A stretch of 5,204 nt of DNA, taken from Iamia sp964643485 (GTDB lineage: Bacteria; Actinomycetota; Acidimicrobiia; Acidimicrobiales; Iamiaceae). Below, in pieces: positions 1 to 3,866 of this stretch (positions within the stretch are counted from its first letter, which is position 1; the number at the start of each line of letters is the position of its first letter). Both the position numbers and the translations under genes were made by a program. The notes beneath the pieces were generated by a model. It made no database searches. It saw only the letters and a program-made list of their open reading frames with translations, and was not told where the DNA came from. The stretch spans positions 1 through 5,204 of the forward strand of contig CAZXRA010000228.1 in the NCBI GenBank assembly GCA_964643485.1. Reading direction: 5' to 3'.

Positions 1-84
1 GACGGACGCCAGGCCGACATCCCCCTCAGCCTGGCCGACGGGCTGCGCGCCGAGGTCGACGCCGCCCTGGCCGAGACGGCCTGA
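1..84 (+). CDS. C-terminal end of an unrecognised protein (5' truncated by the window)
   Basis: The first 27 codons of the window are open in frame 1 and end at TGA 82-84. The third codon position is G or C in all but one codon, whereas frame 2 reads as a Pro/Arg/Trp-rich shadow, so frame 1 is the coding frame. The visible tail is a short polar stretch followed by a probable amphipathic helix (LADGLRAEVDAALAETA). It contains no diagnostic motif, and I do not recognise the family. The gene transcribes toward the small membrane ORF at 178, but a 93-bp gap separates them, so they need not share a transcript. Confidence 0.75.
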   Translation, partial: DGRQADIPLSLADGLRAEVDAALAETA

Positions 85-112
85 CCCACGACTCCGCCTG
101 GACGGCTGACGA

Positions 113-138
113 GTTTGGCGGGTGGGATGCCCGGGAAG
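113..138 (+). promoter_or_regulatory. Possible SigB/SigF-type promoter (weak)
   Basis: GTTT at 113-116 is followed after 16 bases by GGGAAG at 133-138. This loosely resembles the general-stress sigma consensus of Actinobacteria (GTTT, about 15-17 bases, GGGTAT), but the -10 half matches imperfectly. A start point near 145 would give a leader of about 30 bases ahead of the GTG at 178. This is a suggestion only, because GC-rich DNA yields such half-sites by chance. Confidence 0.18.
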
Positions 139-164
139 CGGGGACCCGTCATCGTCGCCGCACC

Positions 165-170
165 AAGGAA
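165..170 (+). promoter_or_regulatory. Shine-Dalgarno site of the membrane microprotein
   Basis: AAGGAA lies eight bases (counted from the end of AAGGA) before the GTG at 178. It is the strongest Shine-Dalgarno match at optimal spacing in the window, and it is the main reason to accept the short ORF that follows. None of the ATG-initiated genes here has a comparable site. Confidence 0.7.
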
Positions 171-177
171 CAGCACC

Positions 178-255
178 GTGGAAGTCAGCCTTGTCGGACT
201 GCTTGTCGTCATCCTCCTCGTCGTGCTGATCCTGTACTTCGTCCGCCGGGCCTGA
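178..255 (+). CDS. 25-residue single-span membrane microprotein
   Basis: The ORF runs from GTG 178 to TGA 253-255. It reads Met-Glu-Val-Ser, then an uninterrupted run of Leu/Val/Ile (about residues 5-19), then Tyr-Phe-Val, and ends Arg-Arg-Ala. That is one transmembrane helix of about 18-20 residues with two arginines at the C-terminus, which predicts N-out/C-in topology by the positive-inside rule. It has no soluble domain and no signal-peptidase or lipobox motif. Support comes from the AAGGA Shine-Dalgarno site at 8-base spacing, G/C third positions in most codons, and a strongly hydrophobic composition that chance reading of this GC-rich DNA would rarely give. Function is unknown. Similar bacterial microproteins often bind larger membrane complexes or respond to stress, but nothing here identifies a partner. 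It is below the length cut-off of most gene callers. Confidence 0.62.
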   Translation: MEVSLVGLLVVILLVVLILYFVRRA

Positions 256-266
256 CCGGGAGCAGA

Positions 267-284
267 TGCCGGTCCCGGCCGGCA
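267..284 (+). other. Small inverted repeat between the microprotein and the VOC gene
   Basis: TGCCGG (267-272) and CCGGCA (279-284) form a perfect 6-bp stem around a 6-base loop, 11 bases after the microprotein stop. It could weaken read-through from the microprotein gene. No T-run follows, and the right arm overlaps the putative -10 of the VOC gene, so it could equally be an operator or chance. Confidence 0.25.
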
Positions 285-288
285 GACT
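283..288 (+). promoter_or_regulatory. Possible -10 element of a leaderless VOC-LLM transcript
   Basis: CAGACT ends six bases before ATG 295. It keeps the conserved second A and sixth T of the actinobacterial TANNNT -10, at the spacing that puts the transcription start on the A of the ATG. There is no Shine-Dalgarno sequence before this ATG, so a leaderless mRNA is the natural reading. The C in the first position makes it weaker than the elements at 1704 and 2560. Confidence 0.35.
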
Positions 289-294
289 GGCCCC

Positions 295-678
295 ATGCCG
301 GTGAAGCTCAACCACACGATCGTGGTGGCGGAGGACGCGGAGACCTCGGCCCGGTGGTTCGCCGACCTCTTCGATCTCGACGAGCCCGAGCCCTTCGGGC
401 CCTTCTGGCAGGTCACCACGGCCAACGAGGTGGGGCTCGACTTCGCCTCGGGCGGCGACGACGAGATCTTCCCCCAGCACTACGCCTTCCTCGTCTCCGA
501 GGCCGAGTTCGACGCCATCTACGGCCGGGTCCGGTCGTGGGACCTGGAGCACTGGGCCGACCCCGCCCAGCGCCACTCGGGCGAGATCAACCAGAACGAC
601 GGCGGGCGGGGCGTCTACTTCCTCAGCAACGACGGCCACTTCCTCGAGATCATCACCCGGCTACCGTCGGCCCGGTGA
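295..678 (+). CDS. VOC (glyoxalase/bleomycin-resistance/dioxygenase) superfamily protein
   Basis: This 127-residue protein has the length of a single-chain VOC protein with two beta-alpha-beta-beta-beta modules. The first module opens with KLNHTIVVAED (residues 4-14), with His7 at the usual first metal position. The second metal position is His62 in QHYAFLV. The C-terminal strand GVYFLSNDGHFLEIIT (106-121) supplies Glu118, the usual third ligand. Such proteins bind a divalent metal and act as lyases, isomerases, ring-cleaving dioxygenases or antibiotic-resistance proteins; the substrate cannot be read from the sequence. The ATG at 295 has no Shine-Dalgarno site but a -10-like box six bases upstream. 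The stop codon overlaps the GTG start of the LLM oxidoreductase (GTGA, 675-678), so the two are probably translated together and may act on related compounds. The family is well supported; the specific reaction is unassigned. Confidence 0.9.
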   Translation: MPVKLNHTIVVAEDAETSARWFADLFDLDEPEPFGPFWQVTTANEVGLDFASGGDDEIFPQHYAFLVSEAEFDAIYGRVRSWDLEHWADPAQRHSGEINQNDGGRGVYFLSNDGHFLEIITRLPSAR

Positions 679-1682
679 CGACAGGAGACATCGGCTTCAC
701 CTACGCCAGCCTCATGCCGCTGGGCCCGGCCGGCGCGGTGGAGGCGGCCCGGCAGGCCGCTGCCCTCGGCTACCGCTCCTTCTGGACGGCGGAGACCACC
801 GGGCCCGAAGCCTTCTCCCTCCTCGCCGCAGCGGGGGCCGCCGCCCCCGGGCTGGCCCTGGGCACTGGCGTGCTCGCCCTCCAGCTCCGCACCCCGCCCC
901 TGGCGGCCATGGCCGCCGCCACCCTCCAGGCCCTCGATCCCGAGCGGGAGGTGCTGCTCGGGGTGGGCATCTCCTCCCCCGTCGTCACCTCCCGGTGGCA
1001 CGGGGCGCCCTACGGCGAGGCTCCCCTCGCTCAGGTGCGGGAGTACGTCGCCCTGGTGCGGGAGTGCCTGTCGGGCGAGAAGGTCACCGTCGACGGTGAC
1101 CACTACCGGGTGCGGGGCTTCCGGCTCGGCCTCCGGCTGGGCGAGCGCCGTCCCCGCATCGTGCTGGGTGCCCTCGGTCCCCGCATGCTGGCCCTGGCCG
1201 GCGAGGTGGCCGACGGCGTGCTGCTCAACTACCTGCCCGCCTCCCACGTGCCCTGGTCGGTGGCCCAGGTGCGGGCGGGCGAAGCCGCGGCGGGTCGGGA
1301 GCCGGGCTCGTGCCGGGTGTACGCCTACGTCCACGCCGGGGTGGCCGACCGCGAGGCCGCCCTCGACAAGGGCCGGCGTGACCTCTTCTCCTATGCCGTC
1401 GTCGACGCCTACGCCGACAGCTTCACCCGGGCCGGGTTCGGGGCCACGGTGGACGAGGTGCGGGCCCGCCACGCCGCCGGCGATCGGGACGGGGCCGTGG
1501 CTGCCGTCAGCGACGAGATGGTCGATGCCATCGACGTGGTGGGCGACGCCGACCTGGTGCGGTCGACCGTCCTGGCCTACGCCGCCGCCGGGGTCGACCA
1601 CCCCGTGCTCATGCCCCTGCCCTGGGGCGACGACCGTCAGCGCATCGTGGCCGACACCATGGCCGCCGCCATCGGTCGCTGA
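675..1682 (+). CDS. LLM-class flavin/F420-dependent oxidoreductase
   Basis: This 335-residue protein belongs to the bacterial luciferase-like monooxygenase superfamily (TIM barrel), whose members use FMN or, often in Actinobacteria, coenzyme F420. Family marks in order: first strand IGFTYASL (6-13) followed by an Ala-rich helix; GYRSFWTAET (32-41); LALGTGVLALQLRTPP (60-75), the strand 3/4 region where this family contacts cofactor phosphate and substrate; LQALDPEREVLLGVGISSP (84-102), the hallmark LxxLxxGRxxLGxGxG-like segment; an excursion with WHG (108-110); and ALGPRMLALAGEVADGVLLNY, the late GP.ml.la...aDGv signature. I chose GTG 675 because it restores the first strand and overlaps the VOC stop; the next in-frame ATG (714) would remove that strand. 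There is no Shine-Dalgarno sequence, so translational coupling is likely. FMN versus F420 cannot be decided here; F420 is favoured by the actinobacterial setting. Confidence 0.9.
   Translation: MTTGDIGFTYASLMPLGPAGAVEAARQAAALGYRSFWTAETTGPEAFSLLAAAGAAAPGLALGTGVLALQLRTPPLAAMAAATLQALDPEREVLLGVGISSPVVTSRWHGAPYGEAPLAQVREYVALVRECLSGEKVTVDGDHYRVRGFRLGLRLGERRPRIVLGALGPRMLALAGEVADGVLLNYLPASHVPWSVAQVRAGEAAAGREPGSCRVYAYVHAGVADREAALDKGRRDLFSYAVVDAYADSFTRAGFGATVDEVRARHAAGDRDGAVAAVSDEMVDAIDVVGDADLVRSTVLAYAAAGVDHPVLMPLPWGDDRQRIVADTMAAAIGR
1082..1101. repeat. Perfect 20-bp palindrome inside the LLM gene
   Basis: GGTCACCGTC (1082-1091) is followed directly by its exact reverse complement (1092-1101), with no spacer. 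It encodes part of KVTVDGDH in the oxidoreductase. Perfect symmetry of this length is uncommon, but the codons for Val-Thr-Val-Asp-Gly-Asp in GC-rich DNA tend toward this string, so it may be purely coding. Confidence 0.5.
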
Positions 1683-1703
1683 TACTCACCCCGCCCGGCG
1701 TCG

Positions 1704-1709
1704 TACCCT
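1704..1709 (+). promoter_or_regulatory. -10 element of a probable leaderless SDR transcript
   Basis: TACCCT matches TANNNT and ends six bases before ATG 1716. Transcription would therefore start at or next to the A of the start codon. The 33-bp gap after the LLM stop contains no Shine-Dalgarno site. The wider string CGTACCCT recurs before the methyltransferase-glycosylase gene at 2558-2565. No convincing -35 is visible. Confidence 0.48.
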
Positions 1710-1715
1710 CGGGGC

Positions 1716-2525
1716 ATGACCACCCTCGACGGCACCACCTGCATCGTCACCGGCGGAGCCCGGGGGATCGGCGAGGCGCTGGCCGACCGGTTCCTGGCCG
1801 AGGGGGCGTCCGGCGTCACCCTCACCGACCTCGACCAGGGCGACTGCGACGCCACCGCCGTCCGCCTGGCCGAGCGCCACGGCGACCGGGTGCTCGGTCT
1901 GGCCGGCGACGCCTCCGACGAGGCCGGGCTCCGCGCCGTCGTCACTGCCACCGAGGCGCGCTTCGGGCCCGTCGGCCTCTTCGCCGCCAACGCCGGCATC
2001 GGCACCGGCATGGGCCTAGAGGCCGACGACGCCACCTGGGACCGGATCTGGCACGTCAACGTCATGGCCCACGTGGTGGCGGCCCGGGTCGTCGTGCCCG
2101 CCATGATCGCCCGGGGGGGCGGGACGTTCCTGGCCACGGCGTCGGCCGCAGGCCTCCTCGCCCAGATCGGGGACGCCCCCTACTCGGTGACCAAGCACGC
2201 CGCCGTGGCCTTCGCCGAGTGGCTGGCCATCACCCATGGCGACGAGGGCCTGCGGGTCCACTGCCTGTGCCCCCAGGGCGTCGACACCGACCTGCTCCGC
2301 CAGGGCATGGGCCTGGGCGACAGTGCCGCCGTGCAGACGGTCACCCTCCAGGGCGTCATCCCTCCCTCCGCCGTGGCCGACGCCGTCGTGGCCGCCATGG
2401 CCGAGGGCCAGTTCCTCGTGCTCCCCCACCCCGAGGTGGCCGAGTACCAGCGCCGCAAGGCCACCGACCCCGACCGCTGGCTGGCCGGCATGCGCCGCCT
2501 CCAGGCCCGCGTGCTCGGCGGCTGA
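1716..2525 (+). CDS. Classical short-chain dehydrogenase/reductase (SDR)
   Basis: This 269-residue protein has the Rossmann fold of classical SDRs and all catalytic marks. The cofactor loop TGGARGIG is at residues 12-19. An acidic residue at the end of strand 2 (Asp38 in LTDLD) favours NAD(H) over NADP(H). NAGIG at 92-96 follows strand 4. Asn115, Ser143, Tyr156 and Lys160 (YSVTK) form the catalytic tetrad, with the usual 13-residue Ser-Tyr spacing. The PQGVDTDLL segment (186-194) is the post-strand-6 PG-type motif, with Gln in place of the more common Gly. The protein would oxidise an alcohol or reduce a ketone; the substrate is not predictable. It lies 33 bp after the LLM gene on the same strand but has its own -10 box, so it may be co-expressed with or independent of the VOC-LLM pair. 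The family call is firm. Confidence 0.93.
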   Translation: MTTLDGTTCIVTGGARGIGEALADRFLAEGASGVTLTDLDQGDCDATAVRLAERHGDRVLGLAGDASDEAGLRAVVTATEARFGPVGLFAANAGIGTGMGLEADDATWDRIWHVNVMAHVVAARVVVPAMIARGGGTFLATASAAGLLAQIGDAPYSVTKHAAVAFAEWLAITHGDEGLRVHCLCPQGVDTDLLRQGMGLGDSAAVQTVTLQGVIPPSAVADAVVAAMAEGQFLVLPHPEVAEYQRRKATDPDRWLAGMRRLQARVLGG

Positions 2526-2559
2526 GGAGAGGGTCACCCCGCGCCGGGCCTCGCCTGCG

Positions 2560-2565
2560 TACCCT
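2560..2565 (+). promoter_or_regulatory. -10 element upstream of the methyltransferase-glycosylase gene
   Basis: TACCCT, within CGTACCCT, matches TANNNT and repeats the element found before the SDR gene. It ends five bases before an ATG at 2571 that is out of frame with the big gene, and ten bases before the in-frame ATG at 2576. A start at 2571-2574 would give either a leaderless short leader ORF or a nearly leaderless main ORF. Confidence 0.45.
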
Positions 2566-2570
2566 GCCCG

Positions 2571-2600
2571 ATGACATGGCGCGCGAGCAGGGAGCAGTGA
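2571..2600 (+). other. Candidate 9-codon leader ORF ahead of the fusion gene
   Basis: ATG 2571 opens a 9-residue reading frame (MTWRASREQ) ending at TGA 2598-2600. Its stop overlaps a GTG (2597-2599) that is in frame with the fusion protein, forming GTGA, the same junction used between the VOC and LLM genes. If transcription starts at A2571, this would be the leaderless first ORF and could couple to the downstream start. The ORF is short enough to arise by chance. Confidence 0.25.
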
Positions 2601-3694
2601 CGGTGGTCGACCGGGGGACGCTGGCGGCCTACGAGGCGGGGGCCGCCACCTACGCCGCCCGCGGGATCAAGGCCGACGCCGAGCGGGCCCGCGCCCTGGT
2701 GACGGCGACCGGCGACGGGATCGTCCTCGACCTGGGCTGCGGCACCGGCACCGACCTCCCCCACCTGGGGCCGCACGTGATCGGCCTCGACCCGGGGGCG
2801 GCCATGCTGGCCGAGGCCCGAGGCTCGTGCCCCGCCGTGCCGCTGGTCCGGGCCGAGGCCGGCGCCCTCCCGCTCCGGCCCGGGTCCCTGGGCGGGGCGT
2901 GGGCCAGCAAGTCGCTCCAACACGTCCCCGCCGCCCACCTCCCGATGGCCCTGGCCGACCTCCACCGCAGCATGGCCGTCGGGGCTCCCCTCGATGTCCG
3001 GCTGTTCGCCGGCGAGGGCGCCGAGCGCTCCGAGGGCGACCTCCCCGGCCGCCTCTTCGCCTTCTGGACCCCGGAGCGCTTCGCCGACCTGGTGCGGGGC
3101 GCGGGCTTCGTCGACGTGGAGGCCGATGCCCTGCAACCCACCCAGCCCGAGGGGTGGTCCTACCTGCGGGTGCGGGCCACCCGGGGCCGCACCCTGGCCG
3201 ACACCGTCGGCCCCGGCATGCGGCTGCTCGTCTGCGGCCTCAACCCCAGCCTCCACGCCGCCGACGCCGGGGTGGGCTACACCGGCCCCAACAACCGCTT
3301 CTGGAGAGCCATGGACGCCGCCGGCCTGCTCCCCGAGGGCACCGACCGCAACCCCTGGCGCCTCCTGCGGGAGGGCCGCATCGGCATGACCGACCTGGTG
3401 AAGCGGGCCACGCCCCGGGCCGAGGATCTGGAGGGCGTCGAGTACCGCAGCGGCCTGGAGCGCCTCGACCGCCTGTGCGGCCTGCTCGCCCCCGAAGCCG
3501 TCCTCCTCGTCGGGCTGGCCGGCTGGCGGGCCGGGGCCGGGCGCCGGGCAGAGCCGGGCTGGCAGGCCCGGGAGCTGGGCCCCTCCCCGGTCTACGTCAT
3601 GCCCTCCACCAGTGGCCTCAACGCCGGCACCAGCCTGGCCGCCCTGGTGGGCCACCTCCGCAAGGTCGCCGCCGGCCCGTCCCGCCGCCGCTGA
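2576..3694 (+). CDS. Fusion of a class I SAM-dependent methyltransferase and a MUG/TDG-family mismatch-specific DNA glycosylase
   Basis: This is one continuous frame of 372 residues with two complete domains. The methyltransferase domain (about 1-203) has SAM motif I LDLGCGTGTDL (51-61), acidic Asp72 ending strand 2 (VIGLDPG), ALPLRPGSL (97-105), ASKSLQHVP (110-118) and final strands AGFVDVEA and YLRVRATRG. It is Methyltransf_11-like, with no DNA-cytosine methyltransferase PC motif. The glycosylase domain (about 205-372) has motif A LLVCGLNPSLHAADAGVGY (217-235) with the catalytic-position Asn223, PNNRFW (238-243), GMTDLVKRATP (270-280), VGLAGWRA (312-319) and motif B YVMPSTSGLN (340-349), close to the human TDG pattern. 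MUG/TDG enzymes remove U or T from G mismatches, and ethenocytosine. ATG 2576 is used here; GTG 2603, eight bases after AGGGAG (2589-2594), and GTG 2597 are serious alternatives and leave both domains intact. The methyl acceptor is unknown. Confidence 0.88.
   Translation: MAREQGAVTVVDRGTLAAYEAGAATYAARGIKADAERARALVTATGDGIVLDLGCGTGTDLPHLGPHVIGLDPGAAMLAEARGSCPAVPLVRAEAGALPLRPGSLGGAWASKSLQHVPAAHLPMALADLHRSMAVGAPLDVRLFAGEGAERSEGDLPGRLFAFWTPERFADLVRGAGFVDVEADALQPTQPEGWSYLRVRATRGRTLADTVGPGMRLLVCGLNPSLHAADAGVGYTGPNNRFWRAMDAAGLLPEGTDRNPWRLLREGRIGMTDLVKRATPRAEDLEGVEYRSGLERLDRLCGLLAPEAVLLVGLAGWRAGAGRRAEPGWQARELGPSPVYVMPSTSGLNAGTSLAALVGHLRKVAAGPSRRR
2589..2594 (+). promoter_or_regulatory. Shine-Dalgarno-like AGGGAG that could decide the fusion gene's start
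   Basis: AGGGAG lies inside the annotated 5' end of the fusion gene, eight bases before the in-frame GTG at 2603 and two before the GTG at 2597. The 8-base spacing is ideal for GTG 2603, which would drop nine residues with no conserved content. It competes with the leaderless reading from ATG 2576. Confidence 0.35.
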
Positions 3695-3802
3695 CCTTCC
3701 CCGAGCGGCGCGCCAAGGGCGGTCCTCCCGATGTGGCGTCGTCGTCGAGGTGGACGTCGGCGACCACGATGGAGAACGCACTGATCCGCCCGCTGAGACG
3801 CG

Positions 3803-3831
3803 CCGGAACGGCCCGGGGGGGCTGGTTCCGG
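3803..3831. terminator. GC-rich hairpin between convergent genes, possible bidirectional terminator
   Basis: CCGGAAC (3803-3809) pairs perfectly with GTTCCGG (3825-3831). GGCC (3810-3813) can extend the stem by pairing with GGCT (3820-3823), with one bulged G, leaving a 6-base loop. It lies 108 bases after the fusion gene stop and 35 bases beyond the HNH gene stop on the other strand, where a shared terminator would be expected. Neither side has a T-run, so simple intrinsic termination would be weak. On the reverse strand, the C-rich stretch from about 3860 down to 3815 is of the kind Rho binds. Confidence 0.4.
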
Positions 3832-3866
3832 GGGGTTCGGGGTGGTGGTCCCGGTGGGTGCCCGCG

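Noticed and set aside
92..122. Stem between CTCCGCC and GGCGGG after the first gene, as a terminator
   Set aside because: Only about six pairs (one G-T) around an 18-base loop and no T-run, which is too weak to annotate.
354..674. A longer N-terminus for the LLM protein starting at ATG 354
   Set aside because: The extra 107 residues are an Arg/Leu-rich out-of-frame reading of the VOC gene. The family's first strand begins just after GTG 675.
615..1601. A 328-codon reverse-strand frame opposite the LLM gene
   Set aside because: It is a Gly/His/Pro/Val-rich low-information product fully antisense to a convincing oxidoreductase gene.
2219..2575. A longer N-terminus for the methyltransferase-glycosylase protein
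   Set aside because: The extension is a Pro/Arg/Gly/His-rich shadow of the SDR gene. The methyltransferase domain is complete without it.
3707..3714. GGCGCGCC palindrome after the fusion gene
   Set aside because: An 8-base GC palindrome is common by chance at this base composition, and the flanks do not extend the symmetry.
3695..3866. A possible short gene in the convergent gap (forward frame reading VVVEVDVGDHDGE)
   Set aside because: The frame continues on both sides into out-of-frame readings of neighbouring genes. It has no start codon with a ribosome site and loses protein-like composition in the G-run tract.
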